Source: CAXXXW01 sp963665555 (GTDB taxonomy: Bacteria; Pseudomonadota; Alphaproteobacteria; Thalassobaculales; Thalassobaculaceae). Taken from it: a DNA stretch of 64,000 nt. A model generated the notes under the pieces. The model did no database searches, was not told the DNA's origin, and saw nothing but the letters and a program-made list of their open reading frames with translations. The stretch is from assembly GCA_963665555.2 (NCBI GenBank), contig CAXXXW010000001.1, forward strand, positions 1-64,000. The letters are read 5' to 3'. Positions within the stretch are counted from its first letter, which is position 1. Each line of letters starts with the position of its first letter. Position numbers and translations under genes: made by a program. Below, piece by piece: positions 8,212 to 16,472 of this stretch.

Positions 8212-9243
8212 CTACAGGCTCGGCCGCGCGTCGATCTTGCGCAGTTCCGGCAGCAGTTCGCGCGACATCGTGTCCATGCTCGCCAGCGACAACTCGGCCG
8301 GCATCCCGATCCAGTGCGTGCGGATCAGGAGGTGGTTCATGCCGAACTCCTCCCAATAGGGGCGCAGCTGCTCGAAACACTCCTCCGGCGAGCCGAGGAC
8401 GAAGCGGCCCTCCACCAGGTCCTCGAACTCCTGGTCGAAGGTCTCGTCCTCGGGCATGACCTTGTCCTGGCCCCAGCTGGCGTAGTTCTTGTACTTGCCG
8501 AACAGGTAGGGGCCGGCGACCTCCATCGCCGTCGCGCGGTCTTTCGCGCAGAAGACCTCCTTCACCACCGGCAGTTCCGCCGGGGCCGGCTTGCCCGCCT
8601 CGCGCAGCGCGTCGCGGTACACGCCCATGTGGCGGCGGATGGTCTCCAGCGTCGAGTGCGGGTTGACGAACCAGCAATCCGTCATGCGGGCCGCGCGCCG
8701 GATCGCCCGGTCGTTGTTGGCCGCGAGCCAGATCGGCGGGCGCGGCTTCTGCACCGGGCGGATGTTCATGCGCACATCGTGGAGCACGCAGGTCTCGCCC
8801 TCGTGGCTCACGCTGTCTTCCGTCCAGAGGCGCTGGATCAGGCCGAGATACTCCTCGAACCGGGCGACGCGCTTGCCCCTGGGCACGCCGAAGGCGTCGA
8901 ACTCCACGTCGCGGTAGCCGAGGCCGACGCCGAAGATCAGCCGGCCGCGCGCCAGCACGTCCATGCTGGCGATCGTCTCGGCGGTGTAGACCGGGTTGTG
9001 CAGGTTCAGCAGCAGGATGCCGAGGCCGATTTGCATGTCGCCGGCCTCGGGGATCAGCCGCGAGAGGAAGGGCACGATCTGGAGCTGCTGGTTGTCGCCC
9101 TCGTTCAGGTAGTGCTGCCCCGAAACCAGCGTGTCCCAGCCGTGGTCGCGCATGTGGTGGACCATGGCGATCTGCTCGTCGAGCGCGGCCACCATGTCCG
9201 TGTCGACATACTGCTGGTTGGTGAGGAACAGGCCGATCTTCAT
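8212..9243 (-). CDS. LLM-class flavin-dependent monooxygenase (bacterial luciferase-like)
   Basis: A 343-residue TIM-barrel protein of the bacterial luciferase-like family, which uses reduced flavin (FMN or F420) and O2 to oxidise small substrates. Family features: MKIGLFLTNQ at the N-terminus, GHDTLVSGQH-type segment WDTLVSGQHYL, LGILLLNLHNP, GRLIFGVGLGYRDVEFDAFGV, and the RPPIWLAANN block. ATG 9243 gives the expected N-terminal beta strand; a longer frame to 9315 adds only low-complexity residues. It leads a minus-strand unit with the 65-residue protein and the racemase-fold gene and is divergent from the Rieske oxygenase pair, with about 120 bases between them for control signals. A dedicated flavin reductase is not visible nearby. 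Substrate unknown. Confidence 0.85.
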   Translation of the reverse strand: MKIGLFLTNQQYVDTDMVAALDEQIAMVHHMRDHGWDTLVSGQHYLNEGDNQQLQIVPFLSRLIPEAGDMQIGLGILLLNLHNPVYTAETIASMDVLARGRLIFGVGLGYRDVEFDAFGVPRGKRVARFEEYLGLIQRLWTEDSVSHEGETCVLHDVRMNIRPVQKPRPPIWLAANNDRAIRRAARMTDCWFVNPHSTLETIRRHMGVYRDALREAGKPAPAELPVVKEVFCAKDRATAMEVAGPYLFGKYKNYASWGQDKVMPEDETFDQEFEDLVEGRFVLGSPEECFEQLRPYWEEFGMNHLLIRTHWIGMPAELSLASMDTMSRELLPELRKIDARPSL

Positions 9244-9363
9244 GGTCTCTCCAGTCCGGGGGTTCGGGCGCCGGCGCGGCGCGGGAAGCGCCATTGTTGC
9301 CATGGATCGCCCCATGCCTCAACATCGCGCGACGGCGCGGGGCGCGGGCGGGGAGGAGCGGCG

Positions 9364-10671
9364 ATGGACGGCGGGGGTTTCGCGGGCGGCGGACTTGTCG
9401 AGGAGGGCGCGCACGGCTTCCGGGTCGCGCGCGCCGCCTACACCGATCCGGCGCTGTTCGAGGCGGAGATGGCCGCGATCTTCGAGGGCGGCTGGATCTA
9501 CGCCTGCCACGAGAGCCAGATCCCGGAGCACGGCGACTACTACGCCACCCGCGCCGGCCGCCAGCCGGTGTTCCTGGTCCGCGGGTCCGACGGCGCGATC
9601 CGCGGCTTCGTCGACGCCTGCGCCCATCGCGGCGCGACGCTGACCCGCGCCCGGCGCGGCACGGCCCGGACCATCGTGTGCCGGTTCCACGGCTGGTGCT
9701 TCGACACCGAGGGCAACTGCGTCAGGATCAAGGACGAGGAGGCGGGCTGGCCCGGCGGGGCGGACCGTTCGCGCTTCGCGCTCGCCCGGCTGCCGCGGGT
9801 GGAGGCCTACAAGGGCTTCGTCTTCGCCTCGCTCTCGGCCGACGTCCCGCCGCTCGCCGACGCGCTGGGCGAGGCCCGGCCCTTCATCGACCTGCTCTCC
9901 GACCAGTCGCCCGACGGCATGGAGGTCGTGCCCGGCGGGCAGACCTACCTGGTGCGCGGCAACTGGAAGCTCCAGGCGGAAAACGGCGTGGACGGCTACC
10001 ATGTCTCGACCGTCCACCGGGTGTTCGCCCGCGCCATGGCGATGCGCGAGCGGCTGGGCGACCGGGGCGGGCTGCGCGAGACCGAGGCGGCGCGGATCGT
10101 CGGCGCGGTGGAGAGCGGCGTCTACGACCTCGGCGGCGGCCACATGATGGTCTGGGCGCGGCGCGGCAATCCCGCCGTCGCGCCGCTGGCCGAGCGGCTC
10201 GACTGGCTCGAACGGACCCACGACGCCGGGAAGGTGGACTGGATGCTGCGGCGCGGCCGCAACCTCTACCTGTTCCCCAATGTGCACCTGATGGACCAGT
10301 CCTCGACCCAGATCCGCGTCACGATCCCGCTGGCGCCGGACCGGACCGAGATGCGGGTCTATTGCATCGCGCCGAGGGGGGAGAGCCGCGAGGCGCGGGC
10401 GGCGCGGCTGCGCAAGTTCGAGGACTTCTTCATGGTGAGCGGCATGGCGACGCCGGACGACCTGGCCGCGCTGGAGGATGTGCAGCGCGGCTCCGCCGGC
10501 CGGCTGGCGCCGTGGAACGGGATGGACCGGGGCGCGGCCTTCGCGCTCGCCGGGGCCGACGCGGCGGGGGCGGGGCTGGGCGTCCGGCCGGTCTCCTCCA
10601 ACCCGAAATGGGACAGCGAGACGCTCTACCACGGCTTCTGGCGGCACTGGGCGGCGCGCGTCGGCGGTTGA
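9364..10671 (+). CDS. aromatic-ring-hydroxylating dioxygenase, large (alpha) subunit, Rieske type
   Basis: A 435-residue Rieske non-heme iron oxygenase alpha subunit resembling the benzoate/anthranilate dioxygenase group. The Rieske [2Fe-2S] ligands are C86-x-H88 (CAHRG) and C106-x2-H109 (CRFHGW). The mononuclear iron site shows H213 and H218 in DGYHVSTVH, with D210 as the usual bridging aspartate to the neighbouring Rieske centre. It would insert O2 into an aromatic or related ring using electrons from a reductase, in the cytosol. ATG 9364 follows a GGAGGAGCGGCG site. The small subunit lies 52 bases downstream. No ferredoxin reductase component is in the window, so electrons must come from a protein encoded elsewhere. 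Confidence 0.9.
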   Translation: MDGGGFAGGGLVEEGAHGFRVARAAYTDPALFEAEMAAIFEGGWIYACHESQIPEHGDYYATRAGRQPVFLVRGSDGAIRGFVDACAHRGATLTRARRGTARTIVCRFHGWCFDTEGNCVRIKDEEAGWPGGADRSRFALARLPRVEAYKGFVFASLSADVPPLADALGEARPFIDLLSDQSPDGMEVVPGGQTYLVRGNWKLQAENGVDGYHVSTVHRVFARAMAMRERLGDRGGLRETEAARIVGAVESGVYDLGGGHMMVWARRGNPAVAPLAERLDWLERTHDAGKVDWMLRRGRNLYLFPNVHLMDQSSTQIRVTIPLAPDRTEMRVYCIAPRGESREARAARLRKFEDFFMVSGMATPDDLAALEDVQRGSAGRLAPWNGMDRGAAFALAGADAAGAGLGVRPVSSNPKWDSETLYHGFWRHWAARVGG

Positions 10672-10723
10672 GGAACGGGTTGCGCGACGGTTCGCAATTC
10701 ATTGAACGGAAACGGTAACGGCG

Positions 10724-11212
10724 ATGGCGGACCTCGCGGCCTGCGAAGCCCTGCTCTCCCTGGAGGCCGACCTGCTCGACAGGCGGCGCTGGGAGGAGTG
10801 GCTCGCGCTCTACACGGAGGACTGCGTGTTCTGGGTCCCGTCCTGGGACACCGAGGAGGCGCTGGTCGAGGACCCGGAACTGTCCGTCAACACGATGTAC
10901 CTGGTCGGCAAGCCGGCGCTGGAGGCGCGGCTGCACCGCATCCGCTCGGACGACGCCTACGCCGCCGCGCCGCCGGCGCGCACCGTGCATTCGGTGACCA
11001 ACGCGCGCGTCGTCGCGGCCCGGCCCGGCGCGGTGGAGGTGTGGGCCAAGTGGATCGTCCTCTCGCTGGAGCCGCGCCGCGGCAAGTCCTGGCGCGGCGG
11101 ATGGTACGAATACACGCTGGCGCCGGGCGGCGCGGGCCTGCGCATCGCGCGCAAGAAGGTCGTCCTGATGGAGGATGCGATCGACGGCGCGATCGACATC
11201 CACCAGCTCTGA
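10724..11212 (+). CDS. aromatic-ring-hydroxylating dioxygenase, small (beta) subunit
   Basis: A 162-residue NTF2-fold protein of the ring-hydroxylating dioxygenase beta-subunit family, which assembles with the alpha subunit as alpha3beta3 and has a mainly structural role. Typical features are the N-terminal helix with CEALLSLEADLLDRRRWEEW, LYTEDCVFWVPSW, and the VHSVTNARV block, ending in DIHQL. Length matches the family. It follows the alpha subunit by 52 bases in the same direction, and the pair is almost certainly one transcription unit. truA begins 34 bases after its stop and may be read through from this unit or have its own promoter. Confidence 0.9.
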   Translation: MADLAACEALLSLEADLLDRRRWEEWLALYTEDCVFWVPSWDTEEALVEDPELSVNTMYLVGKPALEARLHRIRSDDAYAAAPPARTVHSVTNARVVAARPGAVEVWAKWIVLSLEPRRGKSWRGGWYEYTLAPGGAGLRIARKKVVLMEDAIDGAIDIHQL

Positions 11213-11246
11213 GGCGCGCCCGGCGCGGCGCCCCGGATGCCCCCGG

Positions 11247-11990
11247 ATGCCCAGGTTCAAGCTCCTCGTGGAGTACGACGGCGGCGCCTTCGCCGGCTGG
11301 CAGCGCCAGGCCAACGGCCCGTCGGTCCAGCAGGCGCTGGAAGAGGCGGCGCTCGCCTTCTCCGGCGAGACGGTCGAGGTCGTGGGGGCCGGGCGCACCG
11401 ATTCCGGCGTCCACGCGCTCGCCATGGCGGCGCATCTGGACCTCGCGAGCGAGCGGTTCGACGGGCGAACCGTGCGCGCCGCGCTCGACTTCCACCTCCG
11501 CCCGGCGCCGGTCTCGGTGCTGTCGGCCGAGGTCGCGCCGCCCGGTTTCCACGCGCGTTTCTCGGCGGTCCGGCGGCGCTACCTCTACCGGATCCTGAAC
11601 CGGCGCGCGCCGCCGGCGCTGCGACGCGGGCGGGTCTGGCACGTGGCGCGGCCGCTCGACGCGGCGGCGATGGCCGGGGCGGCGGCGGCGCTGCTCGGCC
11701 GCCACGACTTCTCCAGCTTCCGCGCCGCCGGCTGCCAGGCCGCCTCGCCGACGAGGACGCTGGACCGGCTCGACGTGTTCCGCGAGGGCGAGGAGGTGCG
11801 GATCGTCGCCGAGGCGCGGTCGTTCCTCTACCGCCAGGTGCGCAACATCGTCGGCTCGCTCGGCCTCGTGGGCGAGGGGAAGTGGACGCGGGCCGACATC
11901 GAGGCCGCGCTCGCCGCCCGCGACCGCGCCGCCGCCGGCCCCGCCGCCCCGGCCGAGGGCCTCTACCTGGCGGAGGTGGGGTACGAATAG
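11247..11990 (+). CDS. truA: tRNA pseudouridine(38-40) synthase TruA
   Basis: The 247-residue product is TruA, which isomerises uridines 38-40 in the anticodon stem-loop of many tRNAs. The catalytic aspartate is D52 in GAGRTDSGVHA, and the N-terminal FKLLVEYDGGAFAGWQRQ block and C-terminal FLYRQVRNIVGSL block are intact. ATG 11247 starts directly at the conserved MPRFKL strand; a repeated CCCCGGATG leaves a second candidate start 7-9 bases earlier but out of frame. In Alphaproteobacteria truA is usually next to dapE and dapD; here it faces that group convergently, with one membrane-protein gene between. Confidence 0.95.
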   Translation: MPRFKLLVEYDGGAFAGWQRQANGPSVQQALEEAALAFSGETVEVVGAGRTDSGVHALAMAAHLDLASERFDGRTVRAALDFHLRPAPVSVLSAEVAPPGFHARFSAVRRRYLYRILNRRAPPALRRGRVWHVARPLDAAAMAGAAAALLGRHDFSSFRAAGCQAASPTRTLDRLDVFREGEEVRIVAEARSFLYRQVRNIVGSLGLVGEGKWTRADIEAALAARDRAAAGPAAPAEGLYLAEVGYE

Positions 11991-12013
11991 GGGATCGCCG
12001 GCGGCCGGCCGCC

Positions 12014-12592
12014 TCAGAACTTGCCGGCGAAGGACTCCAGCACCTTCACCACCGCGACGCTGAACACGAAGTCGAGCACGACGATGGCGAAGGACATGAT
12101 AATCCCGAGGCCCAGCTGGCGGCGCGCCACCTCGACGAACATCAGCGTCGCGGCCGTGTAGCACAGCGCGGTGACCACCGCCTCGACGCCCGGCGGCGCG
12201 ACGCCGTACAGGCCGGTCAGCGACGCCGCCGCGAACATGTAGGCGATCGGCGCGGAGACCCAGTTGTACGGCACGATGTAGTCGATGAAGCGCTCGCCCC
12301 GGCCGAGGGCGGAGGAGACGCCCGCCATCAGCACCGGCCAGGCCAGCCAGACGATGGCGTAGATCATCAGGTCGATCACGGCGTCCAGCGGCCCGTATTC
12401 GGTCCGCCCGGTGTACGCCATGCCGCGCGCGACGATCGCCGCGTGCGCCGGCAGCGCCAGCACGGCGGCGAACAGCGAGTTCCAGAACCCTTCCGGCGTG
12501 CGGTTGAACATCGCCGCCGCGTCCGGGTGGCGGCGCGCCAGCAGGACCGTCCCGTAAAGCGCCTTCACCAGTTCGGCGAAAGAGGGCAGCAT
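12014..12592 (-). CDS. hypothetical integral membrane protein, 192 residues
   Basis: A small inner-membrane protein of unknown role. I see about five hydrophobic segments: FWNSLFAAVLALPAHAAIV, AVIDLMIYAIVWLAWPVLMAG, APIAYMFAAASLTGLYGV, VTALCYTAATLMFVEV and a final IIMSFAIVVLDFVFSVAVV. Its start lies 4 bases after the dapE stop, so it is translated as the last gene of the dapD-dapE unit. Similar membrane proteins accompany dapE in other Alphaproteobacteria as far as I recall, but no function is established to my knowledge. It has no catalytic-looking motif. Confidence 0.75.
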   Translation of the reverse strand: MLPSFAELVKALYGTVLLARRHPDAAAMFNRTPEGFWNSLFAAVLALPAHAAIVARGMAYTGRTEYGPLDAVIDLMIYAIVWLAWPVLMAGVSSALGRGERFIDYIVPYNWVSAPIAYMFAAASLTGLYGVAPPGVEAVVTALCYTAATLMFVEVARRQLGLGIIMSFAIVVLDFVFSVAVVKVLESFAGKF

Positions 12593-12596
12593 GGCG

Positions 12597-13766
12597 TCAC
12601 CGGCGCGCCCGGGCGAAAAACCGCTCCAGCAGCGCGAGATAGACCTCCGCCAGGGCGTGGATGTCGGCGACGGCCACGTGCTCGTCCGCCTTGTGCATCG
12701 TCTGGCCGACGCCGCCGAACTCCACCACCGGGCAATGGGCGCGGATGAAGCGCGCGTCGGAGGTGCCGCCGGTCGTGCTGAGTTCCGGCGAAACGCCCAG
12801 CGTCTCCTCCACCGCCGCCGCGAGGTCCTCGGTCAGCGGCCCCGGCTCCGTCAGGAAGGCGCCGGAGGAGCATTCGGTCTCCAGTTCGTAGCCGCCGCCG
12901 GCGGCGTCGAACGCCGCGCGCAGCCGGGCCTCGATCCCCTCGGCCGTCTGGAGGTCGTTGAAGCGGATGTTGAAGACGGCGGTCGCCCGGGCGGGGATGA
13001 CGTTGCTCGCCGGGTTGCCGGTGTCGATGGAGGCGATGGCGACGGTGGAGGGCGGGAAATGCGCGCTCCCCTCGTCCAGCCGCTCCTCGGCCAGCGGGGC
13101 CAGCATCCGCACCAGGCGCGAGAGCGGGTTGTCGGCGAGGTGGGGATAGGCGGTGTGGCCCTGGACCCCGCGGACCGCCAGCCGGCCGGTCAGGCTGCCG
13201 CGCCGGCCGATCTTCGCCATGCCGCCGAGGCGGTCCGGGTTGGTCGGCTCGCCGACCACGCAGGCGTCCATCCGCTCGCCGCGCGCCTCCATCCAGCGCA
13301 GGACCTTGGCGGTGCCGTTGACGGCCGGCCCCTCCTCGTCGCCGGTGACCAGCAGGGCGATCGAGCCGGGGAGGGCGCCGCCGCGCGCGGCCGCGAAACG
13401 CCCGGCCGCCGCCACGAAGGCCGCGATGGCGGACTTCATGTCCGCCGCGCCGCGCCCGTAAAGCCGGCCGTCCACGATCTCGCCCCCGAAGGGATCGACG
13501 GACCAGTCCGCCCGGTCGCCCGGCGGGACCACGTCGGTGTGCCCGGCGAAGCCGAACACCGGCCCTTCCGTTCCCAGCCGGGCGTAGAGGTTGTCCACGT
13601 CCGGCGTGCCCGCCTCGGAGAAGCGCAGCCGGTGGCGGGCGAAGCCCATGCCGGCGAGGACGCCCTCCAGCGCGTCGAGCGCGCCGTTGTCCTCCGGCGT
13701 GACGCTCGGGCAGCGGATCAGCCGCTGGCTGAGTTCGACCGGATCGATGCGCGCGCCGGCGTCCAT
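12597..13766 (-). CDS. dapE: succinyl-diaminopimelate desuccinylase DapE
   Basis: A 389-residue M20-family metallohydrolase that removes succinate from N-succinyl-LL-diaminopimelate in lysine and peptidoglycan precursor synthesis. Metal ligands and catalytic residues are in their normal blocks: H76 and D78 in GHTDVVP, D109 in AADMKS, E144/E145 in TGDEEG, and the C-terminal FGGVGQTMHKADEHV block with the last His ligand. The lid-domain block GVQGHTAYPHLADNP is also present. It lies 6 bases downstream of dapD, so the two consecutive steps of the succinylase branch are co-translated. Length is normal. Confidence 0.96.
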   Translation of the reverse strand: MDAGARIDPVELSQRLIRCPSVTPEDNGALDALEGVLAGMGFARHRLRFSEAGTPDVDNLYARLGTEGPVFGFAGHTDVVPPGDRADWSVDPFGGEIVDGRLYGRGAADMKSAIAAFVAAAGRFAAARGGALPGSIALLVTGDEEGPAVNGTAKVLRWMEARGERMDACVVGEPTNPDRLGGMAKIGRRGSLTGRLAVRGVQGHTAYPHLADNPLSRLVRMLAPLAEERLDEGSAHFPPSTVAIASIDTGNPASNVIPARATAVFNIRFNDLQTAEGIEARLRAAFDAAGGGYELETECSSGAFLTEPGPLTEDLAAAVEETLGVSPELSTTGGTSDARFIRAHCPVVEFGGVGQTMHKADEHVAVADIHALAEVYLALLERFFARARR

Positions 13767-13772
13767 GCCGGC

Positions 13773-14633
13773 TCAGTCGCGCAGCAATTCGTTGATGGAG
13801 GTCTTGGAGCGGGTCTGCTCGTCCACCCGTTTCACGATGACGGCGCAGTAGAGCGACGGCCCCGGACTCCCGTCCGGCAGCGGCTTGCCCGGCATCGCCC
13901 CCGGCACCACCACCGAATAGGCCGGCACCCGGCCGGTCAGCACCTCCCCGGTCTCGCGGTTCACGATCCGGGTCGAGGCGCCGATATAGACGCCCATGCT
14001 GAGCACCGAGCCGGTTTCGACGACCACGCCCTCCGCCACCTCGGAGCGGGCGCCGACGAAGCAGTTGTCCTCGATAATCACCGGGTTGGCCTGCATCGGC
14101 TCCAGCACGCCGGCGATGCCGGCCCCGCCGGAGATGTGGCAGTTCTTGCCCACCTGCGCGCAGGAGCCGATCGTGGCCCAGGTGTCCACCATCGTGCCGC
14201 TGTCCACATAGGCGCCGAGGTTGACGAAGCTCGGCATCAGCACCGCGCCGGGGGCGACATAGGCCGACCGGCGGACCACGCAGTTCGGCACCGCGCGCAG
14301 CCCGGCCTCGCGGAAGCGCGCCTCGCTCCAGCCGGCGAATTTGGACGGCACCTTGTCCCACCAGTGCGAGGGGCCGCGCTCGGGGTCCGCCGGGCCGCCG
14401 GGGATCGGCCCCATGTCGTAAAGCCGGAAGGACAGCAGCACCGCCTTCTTCAGCCACTGGTTCACCCGCCATTCGTGGCCGCCGAGCGGTTCGGCGACCC
14501 GGCTTTCGCCGGAGTCCATGGCGTCCAGCGCCGCCTCGATGGCGTCGCGCGCCTCGCCCCGCGTGTCGGGACCGATCGAATCCCGCGCGTCCCAGGCGCG
14601 TTCGACGGCGGTTTCGAGTTGGGAATCGCTCAT
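13773..14633 (-). CDS. dapD: 2,3,4,5-tetrahydropyridine-2,6-dicarboxylate N-succinyltransferase DapD
   Basis: A 286-residue left-handed beta-helix acyltransferase that succinylates tetrahydrodipicolinate using succinyl-CoA, the step before the aminotransferase and DapE in diaminopimelate synthesis. Hexapeptide-repeat character is evident through the middle (VAPGAVLMPSFVNLGAYVD, GSCAQVGKNCHISGGAGIAG). The C-terminus ends in the usual DEQTRSKTSINELLRD tail. It starts at ATG 14633 after a spacer holding a good promoter-like pair (14670-14698) and is coupled to dapE. Confidence 0.96.
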   Translation of the reverse strand: MSDSQLETAVERAWDARDSIGPDTRGEARDAIEAALDAMDSGESRVAEPLGGHEWRVNQWLKKAVLLSFRLYDMGPIPGGPADPERGPSHWWDKVPSKFAGWSEARFREAGLRAVPNCVVRRSAYVAPGAVLMPSFVNLGAYVDSGTMVDTWATIGSCAQVGKNCHISGGAGIAGVLEPMQANPVIIEDNCFVGARSEVAEGVVVETGSVLSMGVYIGASTRIVNRETGEVLTGRVPAYSVVVPGAMPGKPLPDGSPGPSLYCAVIVKRVDEQTRSKTSINELLRD

Positions 14634-14669
14634 GGCGCGGCGTCCGTTCGGCGGTTGCGGGCGGCGCGC

Positions 14670-14698
14670 AACATGGGCGTCCGCCGCCGGGCTGTCAA
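14670..14698 (-). promoter_or_regulatory. candidate promoter for dapD-dapE
   Basis: Read on the minus strand, TTGACA (14698-14693) is separated by 17 bases from CATGTT (14675-14670). The -35 box is a perfect consensus and stands out in this GC-rich DNA; the -10 matches at three positions. Transcription would start near 14663, about 30 bases before the dapD ATG. It overlaps the end of the upstream nucleotidase gene. Confidence 0.5.
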
Positions 14699-15417
14699 CA
14701 CGCCGCCGCCGGGACCGGGCCGGCCGGAACCGGGCCGACGAGCGTCTCCAGCCAGTCCGCGAGGTCGTCGATTTCGTGGTGCACCCAGCCCTCGCCGGCC
14801 CCCTCGGCCGACCAGTCCATGGCGTTGCGCAGCCACACCGTCGTCATGCCCATCTCGGCGGCCGGGCGCAGGTTCTTGGCCATGTCCTCGACCATCGCCG
14901 AGGCCGCCGGGTCGATCCCGAACCGCGCCGCCATGGCGGCGTAGGGGCGGGGGTCCGGCTTGGGAACGAAATCGCCGGCCACGATGTCGAACACGCCCTC
15001 GAACAGCGCGTCGATGCCGAGCTGGCGGGTGATCCGCTCGGCGTGCGGGACCGAGCCGTTGGTGAAGATCACCCGGCGGCCGGGCAGGCGGCCGATCAGC
15101 GCGGCGAGCCTGGGATCGGGCGCCATGTCGCTCACGTCGATGTCGTGCACGAAGTCGAGGAAGCGTCCGGGGTCCAGCCCGCGCTCCACCGTCAGGCCCC
15201 GCATGGTGGTGCCGTGGCGCCGGAACATGCGCCGCTGCAGGTCGCGGGCGGCGTCCTCGGAAAGCCCGTACTCCTCCCGGATGAACAGCGTCATCCGCCG
15301 CGACACCCGCGCGAACAGGTTCGAGGCGGCGGGATAGAGCGTGTTGTCGAGGTCGAACACCCAGCAGCCGATCCGGGCGGGATCGAGCGGCGCGCGCGGG
15401 GGACGGGGATCGGTCAT
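14695..15417 (-). CDS. HAD-family pyrimidine 5'-nucleotidase (SDT1-like)
   Basis: A 240-residue haloacid-dehalogenase-type phosphatase of the pyrimidine 5'-nucleotidase subgroup. Motif I is D22-x-D24 in FDLDNTLYPA, motif II is VIFTNGS, and the later KPDPRPY and MVEDMAKNL segments give motifs III and IV. The subgroup usually dephosphorylates UMP/CMP-like nucleotides; the physiological role in Alphaproteobacteria is not well defined. Position between argB and dapD is conserved across the class, which supports the assignment. ATG 15417 precedes a proline-rich leader, and a longer frame to 15732 overlaps a PhyH gene and is not needed. Confidence 0.85.
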   Translation of the reverse strand: MTDPRPPRAPLDPARIGCWVFDLDNTLYPAASNLFARVSRRMTLFIREEYGLSEDAARDLQRRMFRRHGTTMRGLTVERGLDPGRFLDFVHDIDVSDMAPDPRLAALIGRLPGRRVIFTNGSVPHAERITRQLGIDALFEGVFDIVAGDFVPKPDPRPYAAMAARFGIDPAASAMVEDMAKNLRPAAEMGMTTVWLRNAMDWSAEGAGEGWVHHEIDDLADWLETLVGPVPAGPVPAAAC

Positions 15418-15496
15418 GGGCGGCGCTCCGGGAATGTGCGGGCTGGCGGATGGGACAGGGCGCTTCGGGACTGCCGCCAGGATGGATCGGACTCTG

Positions 15497-16459
15497 TCAC
15501 GTCGCAAAGTGCGCTCGAATCGCATCGTGAAAATAGCTCCAGTACCACAGAGGACCATCCCGCCGCCGAACCTTGGCCAGTGCGTAGCGCGGACGGACGG
15601 AAACGGGACAAAAATGTCCCACCAGGCTTTGGCGCGTGGCCCCGGGGTCGGTAATTTGCGAACCGCCGTGTGCGAGATCGGCGTGCCAGACGAGCACATC
15701 TCCCTTTCTGGCCAGAAAGGTTTCCTGCTCAAGGCCGCGGCTGTCGCATTCGGCGCCTAGCCATTCGAGGAACTTCTCCACTTCCCCATCGCGCGCTCCA
15801 TGGGAATCCCGTCGTCCGGTCGAAAAGACATAATCGGGCAAGCGGTGGCTCTTTATCCTGTAGCGGAGTTCGCCGGACCCTTGCGCGATGTCCTCCAGAG
15901 CGATCCAGCACGCCGCCATGCACAGTGGCCGGTCGTAGACAACGAAGGCGGGATCCTGATGGAGCGGCTGCTCCGATCCCATGCGAAAAATCAGCGATTG
16001 GCTAAGAACCGGCGGTTCGTCGAAGATCGCGGACAAAAACTCCAGTACCCGGGGGGCGGACAAGACGTCACGCGCCTCCGGCAGGACCGTGTGAGCCTCG
16101 ACGATACGGGCGCCGCGCGCGTTGTCGCCTGTTTTCAGGACAAGGGTCCGGGAACCGTCGGTTTGGTAGCGCAATCGCCGGTCGCCCCTTGCGAAGGCGG
16201 TTGCGACGATATCCGCCAGCCGGTCCGCCGCGGCCGAAGCGACGGCGCCCGGCAAGACGACATAGCCGTTTTCCATGAACCGGCCGATGTTCGCACCGGT
16301 TTCGGGGGAAACCTGTCCAGCGGCAATCCGCCGGGCGAGCTCGGCGGCCGCCCCGACGCGATCTATCCACAGGCCGCCGAAGTCGGAGTGGAACAGCGTT
16401 TCTTGCCCGCGCGGTCGCCGACTTCCGGCGCGGCCGAGCCGTTTCAGGAACGACAGCAT
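15497..16459 (-). CDS. PhyH-like Fe(II)/2-oxoglutarate oxygenase inserted between argB and the nucleotidase gene
   Basis: A 320-residue protein of the phytanoyl-CoA dioxygenase superfamily. Probable iron ligands are H167 and D169 (LHQDP) and H264 (WHADLAHGG), with R276 (ATRQSL) as 2-oxoglutarate binder. The MENGYVVLPGAV opening of the double-stranded beta-helix fold is at about 62-73. The C-terminal third has many aromatic residues (LWYWSYFHDA). The gene is visibly less GC-rich than its neighbours and uses more A/T-ending codons, which suggests acquisition by transfer. It sits 13 bases after argB and 79 bases before the nucleotidase gene, so it is probably transcribed with them. Substrate unknown; this group includes enzymes acting on secondary-metabolite or sulfated/glycosylated substrates. 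Confidence 0.7.
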   Translation of the reverse strand: MLSFLKRLGRAGSRRPRGQETLFHSDFGGLWIDRVGAAAELARRIAAGQVSPETGANIGRFMENGYVVLPGAVASAAADRLADIVATAFARGDRRLRYQTDGSRTLVLKTGDNARGARIVEAHTVLPEARDVLSAPRVLEFLSAIFDEPPVLSQSLIFRMGSEQPLHQDPAFVVYDRPLCMAACWIALEDIAQGSGELRYRIKSHRLPDYVFSTGRRDSHGARDGEVEKFLEWLGAECDSRGLEQETFLARKGDVLVWHADLAHGGSQITDPGATRQSLVGHFCPVSVRPRYALAKVRRRDGPLWYWSYFHDAIRAHFAT

Positions 16460-16472
16460 TGTGGCTCGCCCG

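Noticed and set aside
12000..12013. Perfect 14-base palindrome between truA and the membrane-protein gene
   Set aside because: GGCGGCCGGCCGCC could be a bidirectional hairpin, but without a loop and in this composition it is likely to occur by chance.
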